Shown one piece after another: positions 1 through 13,645 of a stretch of DNA of 64,000 nt. The notes beneath the pieces were generated by a model. That model was not told the origin of the DNA. It was given only the letters and a program-made list of their open reading frames with translations, and did no database searches. Source of the DNA: Elusimicrobiota bacterium (GTDB lineage: Bacteria > Elusimicrobiota > Elusimicrobia > FEN-1173). The DNA is taken from positions 4,003-68,002 of the forward strand of contig JADJZR010000019.1 of NCBI GenBank assembly GCA_016715645.1, in the 5' to 3' direction. A program made the translations under genes and the position numbers. The stretch's first letter is position 1. Every line of letters begins with the position of its first letter.

Positions 1-1
1 T

Positions 2-3000
2 TCTATGGGTTTGGATTATGACTTGACCCGTCAAAGGTTATTCGTTTCGGACAATGGGAACAATCGAATCCTGATCTTTGATTTAAGCGGGGGGTTAAGC
101 GATGGTCAAAACGCCACCCATGTGTTGGGCCAAAGCAATTTCACCAATTCTTCCTCGGGGACGTCCCAATCTCGGATGAGCGGCCCCAGGGGAATTGCCT
201 ACGATTCCTTCACCGATCAGCTGTTTGTGGCGGCCTACGGGAACAACCGGGTGATGGTCTTTGATGTTTCCACCGCCACGGTGACCAACGGGGAAAACGC
301 CAGTTATGTGTTGGGACAGCCCGATTTCGCCACAACCACTTCCGGCGCCGCCCAAAACAAGATGTACTACCCCATTGGCGTCAGCGTGGATTTGGCGGGT
401 CGGCGGTTGTTCGTTTCCGACACGAACGCGCGCGTGCTGATCTTTGACGTGGCTTCCATCACCAACGGCGAAAATGCCCTGAACGTTTTGGGCCAAGCGG
501 ATTTTACGAGCAGTGGGCTGGCCACGGACATTAACCGGATGAACGCCCCGCGGGAAGTGGAGTATGATCCGGAAAGCGGCCGATTGTATGTGGCAGAATA
601 TTCCAATAACCGCGTCTTGGTCTTTGACGTCACAACCGTGACGGACGGTGAAAATGCGGTGGATCTGATTGGCCAAGCCAATTACACCGCCAACGCCTAC
701 AGCACCACACAGACAGGCCTTTACGGTCCCACCTCGTTAGTCGTACACCCATCCGACCACCGCCTTTTTGTGGGGGATTTAAATAACAACCGTATCGTGT
801 CATACTCGATGGATTTGGCGCCGTCCACCTCTACCGTGTCGGCCTTGCCGGGAGCCGGGGCCGGCCAGGTGGATTTGAGTTGGGCGTCCGCCGGCGACGA
901 AGCAGGTTTCGGCCCCCTGACCGGCACCTACCGGATCCAGTATGCCACCTATACCGTGAGCTGGAGCACCAGTTCCACTCCCACTGACGCGACAACGGTG
1001 ACGGTCGCGACCACGTCGGCGGTCCCCGGCTCGGCCGAAAGCTACACGGTAACCGGGTTAACCGTCGGCACGACGTATTACTTCGTCTTGTGGACCGCCG
1101 ACGAAATCCCTAATTGGTCCGAAATTTCCAACACCACCTCCGCCGTCCCCTCAGGCTGGTTTGACACAAACCAAATTGAAGTGGACGGCGCGGGTGGGGG
1201 CTCATTTCTGGGAACGTGGCCTGGGGCGATTACGACAACGATGGGGACGTGGACATTTTGGCCGTGGGCAACAACAGCGGCGATCACTTGCGGGTGTATA
1301 AAAACAATGGCAACGGAACCTTCGACCCTACCGAGCTCGAGGTGGACGTGGCGGACGGTGGGATCCATTTGGGCCAAGCGGTCTGGGGCGATTTCGACAG
1401 TGACGGGGACTTGGACATTGTGATCAGCGGCTACGATTGGACCAGCCGGCGGTTGCGGATTTATAAGAACAACGGCAACGCCACTTTCGATGCCACGCAA
1501 ATCGAAGTGGACGGGGCCACCGGTGGCCTTCAAGACAGCGGCGTGGCCTGGGGCGACTACGACAACGACGGGGATTTGGACATTTTGGTCAACGGCTTGG
1601 AGGGAACCAACCGGCAGTTGCGGATCTACAAAAACAACGGTAACGGAACGATGGACCCCGCCCAAATCGAGGTGGATGGGTCCAACGGGGGACTGTATCT
1701 TGGCAGTGTGGCGTGGGGCGACTACGACACGGATGGGGACCTGGATATTTTGGAGAACGGAGCGGACAGCAGTGACGCGAACCAGTTGCGGGTGTATGGG
1801 AACAACGGAAATGGGACGATCAGCACAACTCAAATTGAGGTGGGTGGCGCCGGCAACGGGGTGTCGGCTTCTTTGGCCTGGGGCGATTACGACAACGATG
1901 GGGATTTGGATATTCTGGCCGCCGGGTATGGCAATTCTGCCCGCCAATTGCGGGTGTATAAAAGCAACGGAAACGGGACGTTCAATCCGACTCAAATCGA
2001 GGTGGACGGCGTGGGCGGGGGAATTCGAAATGGGTCTGTGGCGTGGGGCGACCACGACAATGACGGCGATTTGGATATCTTGGTTTCAGGATACGATGCG
2101 AGCAATTCTGGGCAGTTGCGCGTGTATAGGAACAACGGAAATGGCACGTTGGACACAGCCCAAATCGAAGTGGATGGGGCGGGCAACGGATTCGAATACG
2201 CGGGCGTAGCCTGGGGCGATTTTGACAACGACGGCGATGTGGACGTGCTGGCCAGCGGGTTGACGAATGGCGGGACTAAAGAGTTGCGCGTGTATAAAAA
2301 CAATGTGGCCACACCCAACACCGCCCCCGCCGCGCCGGGAGGCCATTCGGCCTCTTTTTCCTTTAACACCGGGTCGGTCAGTGTCGCCAGCATGACCTGG
2401 TCCGCCGGGACAGACAGCGGCACGGGGGCCACGGCGGAGAACGGGCTGACGTACGACCTGCAAATATCCACCACCTCGAACTTCAGCACGCTCCTGTTTC
2501 CCGGTCAGCTGGGCGCGAGCCCGCGCATGGGGAGCTATCTCAAACCGCCGAAGATATTTAACAGTAACACCGACTACGGCGTCGTGTTGAAATCCACCGA
2601 CCCGTGGAACGCCCAGACCACGGCGAGTTATGGGCTTCGTACGGACACCACGTATTATTACCGGGTGAAAACCGTGGACGCGGGCTTAGCGGAAAGCGGT
2701 TGGTCCAGCGGGGGGACGATGTTTTCCGCCGCGCCGCCGTCCACCAGCACGTTGGCCGGGGTGACGGGCGGGTTCGGCGAAATTCAACTCACCTGGTCCT
2801 CCGCCGGCGACGACGGAAGTTTCGGCAACCTCACCGGCGACTACCGGATCCAATACGCCACGTATACGGTCAGCTGGAGCACCAGTTCCACGCCGACCGA
2901 TGCGACGACGGTCACGATCTCGACCACGAACATGGTCCCGGGCTCCGCCCAAAGCCGGACTATAACAGGCCTCACGGCCGGGCTGACGTATTACTTCGTA

Positions 3001-6000
3001 TTGTGGACCGCCGATGAAGTCCCCAACTGGTCGACCATTTCCAACACCGCCTCCGCCGTCGCGGGGGGCTGGTTTGACCAAAACCAAATCGAGGTGGACG
3101 GGGCGGGGGGGGCTTATCGAAGGGGGGGTGGCTTGGGGAGATTTTGACAACGATGGGGACATCGATGTCCTATCCAGCGGATCCACCGCGGGGAGCACAC
3201 GGGAACTGCGGATTTACAAAAATAACGGAAACGGGAGCATCGACGCGGCCCAGATCGACGTGGACGGCGCGGGGGGCGGTCTGCGGTATGGGGGTGTGGC
3301 CTGGGGCGATTGCGATTACGATGGTGACCTCGACGTTTTGGCGAGCGGGCTCACGGTGGGGAGCACATTTGAACTGCGCGTCTACAAAAATAATGGAAAT
3401 GGGACCATCGACGCGGCCCAGATCGACGTGGACGGCACGGGGGGCGGGATCGATAACGGCACGGTGGCGTGGGGCGATTACGATAACGATGGAGATCTCG
3501 ATATTTTGGCGGGTGGTCTTATCGCGACAAACACGAGAGAACTGCGCATTTATAAAAATAACGGGAACGGAACGATCGACGCGGTTCAGATTGACGTGGA
3601 CGGCGCGGGCGGCGGGCTTAGCTACGGCGGTGTGGCGTGGGGCGATTACGACAACGATGGCGACCTGGATGTACTGGCCAGCGCATTGACTGTGGGTAAC
3701 ACAAGAGAACTGCGCGTTTACAAAAACAACGGAAACGGAACGATCAGCCCGGGGCAGATCGAAGTGGATGGGGCAGGGGGCGGCCTCTCTAACAGCAGTG
3801 TGGCGTGGGGCGATTTCGATAACGACGGCTACCTCGATGTTTTGGCCAGCGGCGTCACCGTTGGAAACACACGGGAATTGCGCGTCTATAAAAACAACGG
3901 AAACGGAACGATCGACGCGGCCCAGATCGATGTGGACAGCGCGGGCGGCGGGATTGAAATCGGGAATGCGGCTTGGGGCGATTATGAGAACGATGGCGAC
4001 TTGGATGTATTAGCGGTCGGTCGGCAAACCAGCGGAACCACCAGGGAACTGAGGGTCTATAAAAACAACGGAAACGGAACGATCGACGCGGCGCAGATCG
4101 ACGTGGACGGCGCGGGCGGCGGGCTTTATTATGGCGGAGCGGCGTGGGGAGACTTCGACAATGACGGGGATTTGGACGTTTTGGCCAGCGGAGAGCAAAG
4201 CAGTGGAAGCACAAAAGAACTTCGCATTTACAAAAATCAGGGGCCCCGTCGAACACCGCGCCTTCCGCGCCCGCCGGGCTAACGGCCAGTTGGGCCTACA
4301 GCGCGACCGGTGTTTCAACAGCGACATTCAAATGGACCCCCGGGGTGGACAACGGATCGCCGGCCACGCCCGCGAACGTCTTGACCTATCAGGTGGAAAT
4401 CTCCAGCGCCGTCGATTTTGCGGGGACGTCCGTGGCGGGAGGAGCGTGGGCCACCCCCGGCATGGGGAACTATCTCAGACCCCCCTTGATCTACGATGGG
4501 AATACGAACCATGGGGTGATGTTGCATTATCTCCCCGCCACGAACACGACGTATTATTTCCGCGTGAAAACGATTGATGCGGGGCTCAAAGAGTCGGCCT
4601 GGAGCGACACCGGAAGCCTCTACACGGAGGTGTTAAGTTCCGCGCCCGCGGTGGTGATGGATTTGGCGGCCAGTGCGGCCACGGTGGACGGACAGATTTC
4701 CCTATTGTGGACAGAACCCCTGAACATTACTTCCGGGGGGTCCGCCGCCTATGATCTGCGCTACAGCCTTAGTGGATCGATCACCAACGATACGGAGTTC
4801 AACAATGCCACCGCCGTCGCAGGGGAGCCAACGCCTGTCAGCGCGGGGATGGGGCGGACGATGAACTTAAGCGGGCTTATTCCGTATGCGACCTATTATT
4901 TCGCCATCAAATCAAGCAATGACAACGGCACGAGCGCGTTGGACACATCGAGCCCGAGACCCAGCGCCATCGCCCTTGTCTTTGATGTGGGCCAGATCGA
5001 GCTGGACAGCGCGGGCGCGGGGCTCTATTATGCCAGTGTGGCGTGGGGCGATTTCGATAACGACGGAGACATTGATGTTCTGGTCAGCGGTAACACCAAC
5101 GGAAACTCAAGGGAAATAAGAGTCTACAAAAACAACGGGAACGGAACGCTCGACGCCGCCCAAATTGATGTGGAGGGCGTGGGAAACGGCGTAATCAACG
5201 GCGGTGTGGCATGGGGAGACTATGACAGCGATGGAGATCTGGACATTCTGACGAGCGGATATTTCACGGGCAACACGAGGGAATTGCGCGTCTACAAAAA
5301 CAACGGGAATGGAACAATCAACGCCGCCCAGATCGAGGTGGATGGAGCGGGCGGCGGGCTCCAATACGGCGGTGTGGCGTGGGGCGATTATGACAACGAC
5401 GGGGATCTGGATGTGCTGGCGAGCGGACAGCAAACCAGTGGGAGCACACGGGAACTGCGCGTCTACAAAAACAACGGGAACGGAACGATCGATACCGGCC
5501 AACTTGAAGTGGCTGGCGCGGGCGGCGGGCTTAGCTACAGCGGTGTGGCGTGGGGCGATTACGACAACGACGGGGATTTGGATATCATGGCAGTCGGCGA
5601 GAAATCCAGCGGAAGCACAAAAGAACTGCGGGTGTACAAAAACAACGGGAACGGAACAATCGACGCGGCCCAGATCGACGTGGACAGCGCGGGCGGCGGG
5701 CTATTTAATGGCGGCGCGGCGTGGGGCGATTTCGACAACGACGGAGACCTCGATATTCTGGCAAACGGTCAGCAAACCAGCGGAAGCACAAAGGAACTGC
5801 GTGTCTATAAAAACAACGGGAACGGAACAATCGACGCGGCTCAGATCGACCTGGACGGCGCGGGCGGCGGGCTTCAATTTGGCGGTGTTGTGTGGGGAGA
5901 CTTTGACAATGACGGGGATCTCGATGTTTTGACGAGCGGCCAGCAAGCCAGCGGAAGCACATACGAGCTACGCGTTTATAAAAACAACGGGAACGCAACG

Positions 6001-9000
6001 ATCGACGCCGCTCAGATCGATGTGGACGGCGCGGGTGGCGGGCTTTATTACAGCGCGGTGGCGTGGGGCGATTATGACAACGATGGCGACCTGGATATAC
6101 TGGCCAGCGGGGCCGCCACTAGCACAAAAGAACTACGGATCTATAAAAATTATTTTGACCACGTTCAACCCAACACCGCGCCCACCGCCCCGGGAGACCA
6201 TTCGGCCTCTTTTTCCTTTAACACCGGGTCGGTCAGTGTCGCCAGCATGACCTGGTCCGCCGGCACGGACAGCGGCACCGGTGCCACGCCGGAGAACGGG
6301 CTGACTTACGACATCCAGATATCCACGGTATCGAACTTTGCATCGGTCATATTCCCTGGACAAATGGGCGCCACGCCCCGCATGGGAAGTTATTTGAAAC
6401 CGCCCAAGATCTTTAACAGCAACACTTACTACGGCGTCGTGTTGAAATCCGCCGACCCCTGGAACGCCCAGACCACGGCGAGCTACGGGCTTCGCACGGA
6501 CACCACGTATTACTACCGAGTTAAAACGGTGGACTCTGCCCTGGCGGAGTCCAGTTGGTCCAGTGGGGGGAGCGCCTATACGGGTGTGGTTCCAAGCACG
6601 AGCACGTTGACGAGCACAGCGGGGGCTGGGCAAATGACCATTGGCTGGAATTCCGCCGGCGACGATGGCATGAACGGCAACCTGACCGGCACCTACCGAA
6701 TCCAGTACGCCACCTACACCCCCACCTGGAGCACCAGCTCAACCCCAACCAATGCGACGACGGTATCGATAGCGACCACGAACGTGGTCCCGGGGTCGGC
6801 GCAGGGCCGGGTGATATCGGGGCTCACGAGCGGGCTGACCTATTATTTTGTTTTGTGGACCGGCGACGAAGTCCTTAACTGGTCGAGCATATCCAACACA
6901 ACGTCGGCCTATGTGGCGACGGACTTCCAATGGTTCGACCCCAACCAAATTGAAGTGGAGGGGGCCAACGGGGGGATGAATCTCAGCAGTGTCGGTTGGG
7001 GAGACTTCGACAGCGACGGGGACCTGGACATTCTGGCTTGTGGATATTCAGCGGTAGGCCCCAATCAATTACGGGTCTACAAGAACAACGGCAACGGGAC
7101 GATGGATGCCACGCAAATCGAGGTGGACGGAGCGAACGGGGGGCTGTATTACAGCAGTGTCGGTTGGGGAGACTTCGACAATGACGGGGACCTGGACATT
7201 CTGGTCAGTGGATACACATCGGCAGGCGGCACCAATGAACTCCGGGTCTACAAGAACAACGCCAACGGAACGATCGACGCCACGCAAATCGAAGTGGACG
7301 GAGCCAACGGGGGGTTGTTTGAGGGCAGTGTCGGTTGGGGTGACTTTGATAATGATGGAGACCTGGACATCTTGGCCAGCGGATACACATCTTCCACCCG
7401 AGAACTTCGGGTCTACAAGAATAACGGCAACGGGACGATGGATCCCGTGCAAATCGAGGTGGACGCGGCGGGAGGAGGGCTTCGTCAGGGGGGCGTGGCG
7501 TGGGGGGATTATGATAACGATGGGGATCTGGACATCTTGGCCAGCGGATACACATCTTCCACCCGAGAACTTCGGGTCTACAAGAATAACGGCAACGGGA
7601 CGATGGATCCCGTGCAAATCGAGGTGGACGGGGCGGGAGGAGGGCTTCATGATGGGGGCGTGGCGTGGGGGGATTACGATAACGATGGGGATCTGGACAT
7701 CTTGGCCAGCGGATACTTATCTGCCCGAGAACTTCGGGTCTACAAGAACAACGGCAACGGGACAATCAACGCCACGCAAATTGAGGTGGATGGATCGGGC
7801 AACGGGTTGCGCTACAGCTCTGTGGCGTGGGGCGATTTTGACAATGATGGAGATCTGGACATTCTCGTCAGTGGACAACAAGCGACGGGATCCGCTCGTG
7901 AACTTCGGGTCTACAAGAACAACGGCAACGGGACAATCAACGCCACGCAAATTGAGGTGGATGGATCGGGCAACGGGTTGCGCCAGGGCTCTGTGGCGTG
8001 GGGGGATTATGACAACGATGGGGATTTGGACATCCTGGCGAGCGGAGAACAAACAGCGGGGAGCACTCGCGAGTTAAGAATTTATAAATCGAACGGATCG
8101 TTGGCTACCGCAAATTCAACTCCCGGTGCGCCAAGCACTTTGGCCGGAAGTTGGTCTCACAATCCGTCCGGTGTGTCCACGACGACATTCAAATGGAACG
8201 CCGGCGCGGACAACGGCACGGGGGCCACGCCGGAGAATGTGCTGACTTATCAGTTGGAAGTATCCACGACCAGTGGGTTTACGGGGGAGTCGATGGTGGC
8301 GGGTCAATGGGCAAGTCCCGGGATGGGCAATTACTTAAAGCCTCCGAGGATATTTGATGGGAACACCAACCATGGGGTGATGTTGCGCTACTTACCGGTC
8401 AACACGACATATTACTATCGTGTAAAAACGATCGATTCAGGGTTAAAGGAATCGGGTTGGAGCGCCACGGCAAGCGTGTATACGTTGGTGGCAAGTTCTG
8501 AGCCGTCAGTGGTAGTGGACCTGGTGGCGGGAGCGGGCGAAGGACAAATCTTGTTGGCATGGACAGCACCGTTGAATATTCAATCTGGGGGAAGCGCGTA
8601 TTACGATGTCCGGTATAGCACAGTGGGGGCGATTTCGGACGATGCGGCATTTAACAACGCGACTCAGGCGACGGGGGAACCGTCTCCAGGAGGAGCGGGA
8701 TTGAGTGAGCGGATGGTGCTGAAGGGACTCACCCCTGGAGTGACGCACTATTTCGGGATTAAGTCTGTGAATAACAACGGGATGAGCCCGCTGGACGTGT
8801 CCAGCCCGCGAACAAGTTATGTGGCCAACCATTTTGATATGACCCAAATCGAGGTCGACGGAGTCAACGGGGGGCTGTATTACAGCAGTGTCGGTTGGGG
8901 AGACTTCGATAATGACGGGGACCTGGACATCTTAGCCAGCGGAGAACAAAAAGTTGGATCCACAGATGTAATCCTCGTCTACAAGAACAACGGCAATGGG

Positions 9001-12000
9001 ACGATGGATGCCACGCAAATCGCGGTGGACGGAGCCAACGGGGGGCTGGACTATGGCGGGGTGAGTTGGGGCGACTTTGATAACGACGGGGACTTGGACA
9101 TTCTGGCCAGTGGACGAACATTTGGGGGCACCTTCGAACTTCGGGTCTACAAGAATAACGGCAACGGGACGATCGATGCTACACAGATTGAAGTGGGAGG
9201 AGCCGCCGCCGGGTTGTTCTACAGCTCTGTGGCATGGGGTGATTATGACAACGATGGAGACTTGGACATTCTGGCCAGTGGCCTATTATCGGGGAGCAAC
9301 CTCCAACTTCGGGTCTACAAGAACAACGGCAACGGGACGATCAATGCCACGCAAATCGAGGTGGATGGAGAGAACAACGGGTTGAGCCAGGGCTCTGTGG
9401 CGTGGGGGGATTATGATAATGATGGGGATTTGGACATCCTGGCTAGTGGGCAAGCGGGAGCCGTCGGTGAACTACGAGTCTACAAGAACAACGGCAACGG
9501 GACGATCGATGCCACGCAAATTGAAGTGGACGGGTCCGGTAACGGGTTGCAAGACGGCGGCGTGGCCTGGGGGGATTACGATGACGATGGGGACCTGGAC
9601 ATTCTCGCCAGTGGACAAGCAGGGGGAGCCACTCGTCAACTGCGGGTCTATAAGAACAACGGCAACGGGACAATCGATGCCACGCAAATTGAAGTGGACG
9701 GATCCGGCAACGGGTTTCGCTACGGCTCTGTGGCGTGGGGAGATTTTGATAACGACGGGGACTTGGATATTTCGGCCAGTGGACTAACATCTGGAAGCAC
9801 CAACGAACTTCGGGCATATAAAAACAACGGCAACGGAACGATCGACCCTGCCCAAGTCGAGGTGGACATGGTGGGTGGAGGACTACAACTCGGTGGAGTT
9901 GCGTTTGGGGATTTTGATGGAGATTCGGATTTGGATGTTTTGGCCAGCGGGCAAGATTATGGGAGTGCTTCCCAATTGCGGATTTACTCCAATATGGCCG
10001 TTACGCCCAACAGCGCGCCTTCCGCCCCTGCGGGATTAACGGCCACCTGGGATTATAATAATGCCATTTTTAAATGGAACCCTGGTGTCGACAATGGGTC
10101 CGGAGCAACACCGGAGAACGCTCTGGCTTATCAACTTCAAGTATCCACCAACGACGTGTTTTCTGGAAAGTCGATTGTCCCGGGGGGATGGGCCTCCCCT
10201 GGGCGGGGAAATTATTTTAAGCCCCCTAAAATTTTTGATGGCAACACCAACCACGGCGTATCCCTCCAATATTTGTCCCAAACAAACGCCACGTACTATT
10301 ATCGCGTCAAAACTGTCGACGCGGGCCTCAAGGAATCCGATTGGTCCGCCACGGGGAATATTTATTTGGACCCACCCCCCTTTCCTCCCGATCCCATAAA
10401 TAACCTTTTGGCCCAATCCCAGGTCGGGGAAGGTCAGATAAAATTAACCTGGACGGCCCCGCTTTACATAAACCCGCCGGCCAATGCGTTCTACGATGTT
10501 CGTTACAGCACCGCGGCGCCCATCACAGACAATGCGGGTTACACAGGCGCGACCTCATTAAATGGTGAGCCAACACCCAGCGCGAGCGGGAGTTCGGAGA
10601 TGATGGCATTAACAGGTCTAGTCCCAGGTCTGACGTATTATTTTGCCGTTAAGTCGACCAACGACAATGGAACCAGCCCTTTGGACACAACAGCCGTTCG
10701 GGCGGGCGCCATGTCGTCTCCCTTCGATGCAACCCAGATGGAAGTGGACGGCCTTAACGGTGGACTTTCAAATTCCATGGCCGCCTGGGGTGATTTTGAC
10801 AACGACGGCGACCTCGACATCTTAGGTGGTGGAACCAATGTTAATCCTCAGCTGAGAATTTATAAAAACAACGGCAACGGAACCATTAATCCTGCCCAGA
10901 TCGAAGTCGAGTCGGTTGATAACGGTATTTCGTTAGGATGTGTGGCTTGGGGGGACTTCGATAACGATGGAGACCTAGACATCCTGGCGAGTGGAAACGT
11001 TGGGTCTGTATTGCCAAGTCCTGGTCTGCGAATCTATCGAAACAATGGAAACGCAACAGTGAGTAACACACAAATAGAAGTCGCCGGTGGAGGCGGCCTT
11101 GTTGAAGGAGGTGTTTCTTGGGGGGATTACGATAACGATGGTGATTTGGATATTTTAGCAAGTGGTGACAGTGACTATTATCATGACCAATATCCTCAGT
11201 TAATGGTTTACAGGAACAATGGGAATGGCAGTGTCGAGCCAACAGGGATGCATATAGAAGGGTTTGCCTCTGGAGTCTTTGGTGGTGTGTCTTGGGGAGA
11301 TTTTGATGCCGATGGCGATTTGGATGTTCTCGCTATCGGGCACAATATGTCTGGTCATCAGCTTCGTGTTTACAAAAACAACGGGAACGGCACTTTTGAT
11401 ACCGCTCAAATTGAGGTTGACGGGATAAATAACGGATTGAGTGCGAAAGTTGCCTGGGGAGATTGCGACAACGATGGAGATCTGGATATCCTGGCCAGTG
11501 GATCCACTGCGGGAACCCGTGAACTTCGGGTCTATAAGAACAACGGCAACGGGACGATCGATGCCGCGCAAATCGAGGTGGACGGGGCAGGGGGGGGAAT
11601 GAGTTACGGCGGATTGGGCTGGGGTGATTTCGACAATGACGGGGATTTGGACATTCTGGCCAGTGGACAGCAAACCGCGGGAACCACGCGTGAACTACGG
11701 GTCTACAAGAACAACGGCAACGGGACGATCGATGCCACGCAAATCGAGGTCGATGCGCTTACCGGTGGTCTGCTGATAGGCGAGTCCGCGTGGGGGGACT
11801 ATGACGCCGATGGGGATTTGGATGTGTTGGCGAGCGGATCAGACGCCACTTCGCTCCCTCAGTTAAGGGTGTATAAGAATTATCATAATGTTTCCAACCC
11901 GAATACTCCCCCGAACGCACCCGGTTCTTTAGCGGGAGGATTTTCGTTTAACTCGACATCCGTCAGTGTTGCGAGTTTTACCTGGAACGCGGGAAGCGAC

Positions 12001-13455
12001 GGCGGTACGGGTGCGACTCCGGAAAATCTGCTGACTTACGATATTCAAATATCCACAGTGTCCAATTTCAGCAAACTGATGTTCCCTGGCCAGATGGGGG
12101 CTTCACCTCGAATGGGCAGTTATTTGAAACCGATGAAGATCTTTAATGGGAACACCTATTACGGCGTGGTCTTAAAATCCACCGATCCCTGGAACGCGCA
12201 ACCGACCGCCAGCTATGGGATACGCGCGGACACGACCTATTATTACCGGGTCAAAACAGTGGACTCTGCCTTGTCGGAGAGTTCCTGGAGCGGGACAGGC
12301 AGTTTGCTGGCCGCGGCGCCGCCGTCCACCAGCACCTTGGCGGTATCAGGCGGCGACCAACAAGCCACCGTGACCTGGAATTCGGCCGGCGACGACGGCA
12401 TGATCGGCAACCTGACCGGCGCCTACCGAATCCAGTATGCGTCCTATACAGCGAGTTGGGACACAAGCGGAACACCGACCAACGCGACGACAATTACGCT
12501 GTCGACCACCAACGTTACCACGGGGAGCGCCCGAAGTTACGTTGTAACTGGTCTGACAGTGTCCAACACCTACTACTTTGTATTGTGGAGCCAAGACGAT
12601 GTGAACGCGTGGTCCCTGGTCTCCAACACAACGTCAGCGTGGGTGCAGGGGGCACCGGACTTTATTGTTCCTTCCACCAGCACGTTGACGGCGGTGACAG
12701 GCGACGTGGACGGCGAGATCGACCTGTCTTGGGCCTCCGCCGGCGACGACGGCATGTGGGGCAACCTCACCGGCACCTACCGCATCCAGTATGCCACGTA
12801 TACCGTGGACTGGAGCACCAGCTCAACTCCGACCGATGCGACGACGGTCACGATCTCGACCACGAACGTGGTCCCGGGATCGGCCGAGACGTATACGGCC
12901 ACAGGGCTGACAGTCGGGCTGACCTATTACTTTGTTTTGTGGAGCGGGGACGAAGTCCCCAACTGGTCCACCATTTCTAATAGTACCTCCGCGGTGCCGT
13001 TTGTTTCTATCCGATCGGTAACAATTGAGGGGTTGAACACTTTGGGATTTGGCGCAGTGAATTTGGGGTCGCAGGTGGTGGCGAGCACGGGGGTTGTGAT
13101 TCGAAACGATGGGACGTTGATGAACAAATACGTGTTAAGCGCGTCCACGTTAACCGTGGGCACCCCTTGGAGCGTGAAAGACAGCACCCCCGCGGGGCCC
13201 GACGCGATGGTGATCTTTGGCCTCTTTGACGACGACACGGCGCCGGTGTTGGGCGATTTTGGCGTGGAAGACCTGATCGGCACAATGGAAACGGGAAGCA
13301 ACAGCAGTGTGTTCAGCATTGACGGGTCCACGACCGGCGCCTCGGTGCCCGCAGGGGAAGACCGCAAAATCTGGATCCGCCTGGACATGCCCACCACATC
13401 CCGCACCGAAGCCGCCCAAACCATGCGAATCCAAATCACCGCCCAACCCCCGTAA
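2..13455 (+). CDS. Giant NHL / FG-GAP (VCBS) beta-propeller and Fn3 surface protein, 5'-partial, three frameshifts
   Basis: The window opens inside this gene, so the true start is missing. Reading continues in frame 2 to about 1212, frame 1 to about 3110, frame 2 to about 4240, then frame 1 to the stop at 13453-13455, about 4,480 codons in all. Order seen: five NHL-like repeats (FVSDNGNNRI type), an Fn3-like domain, then six arrays of seven FG-GAP/VCBS blades of about 55 residues (core AWGDYDNDGDLDILASG, then ELRVYKNNGNGT). Arrays are separated by Fn3-like linkers. A C-terminal beta domain ends in RIQITAQPP. The DxDxDGDxD loops resemble the calcium loops of integrin-type propellers. The protein is probably secreted or surface-exposed and used for adhesion; ligand and export route are unknown. 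The shifts lie at GGAAC (1210-1214), an 8-G run (3105-3112) and about 4240-4255. They may be base-calling errors or real decay. Confidence 0.85.
1166..11890 (+). repeat. Six arrays of seven FG-GAP/VCBS coding repeats
   Basis: Approximate array limits are 1166-2310, 3080-4237, 4990-6150, 6943-8095, 8842-9995 and 10730-11890. Counting the conserved WGDxDxDGDxD core gives seven blades in every array (42 in total). Linkers are of two kinds. Type X contains SFNTGSVSVASMTW followed by a YRIQYATYT Fn3 module; type Y contains a TFKWTPGVDNG module followed by a YDVRYS module. Their order along the gene is X, Y, X, Y, Y, X. Some neighbouring blades are nearly identical at the DNA level, 165 nt apart. 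Confidence 0.88.
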
Positions 13456-13489
13456 ACCCCCAAAGGGGACGGAGTATACTTATTCACTA

Positions 13490-13519
13490 GCGGGGTTCCA
13501 TCGGACGATGGAACCCCGC
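13490..13519. terminator. Strong hairpin between the giant gene and the convergent abiE genes
   Basis: GCGGGGTTCCATCG and its exact complement are separated by 2 nt. The hairpin lies 35 nt after the giant gene's stop and faces the 3' end of abiEii. There is no clear U-tract on either side, so a bidirectional terminator is plausible but unproven. The second copy of this gene tail, at 15392, runs into a poly-G tract just where this hairpin would begin. Confidence 0.4.
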
Positions 13520-13645
13520 CAATGGCCCGCCGCGACGATGGGTGGGAGGGATTAAGAATACGCTTAAGATGATTTTGGGAAGGGGATCCATTGCGGAAAG
13601 AATTGAGCCCAGCAAGAACTCGTATCAAATAGTCGAACGAAGTTG

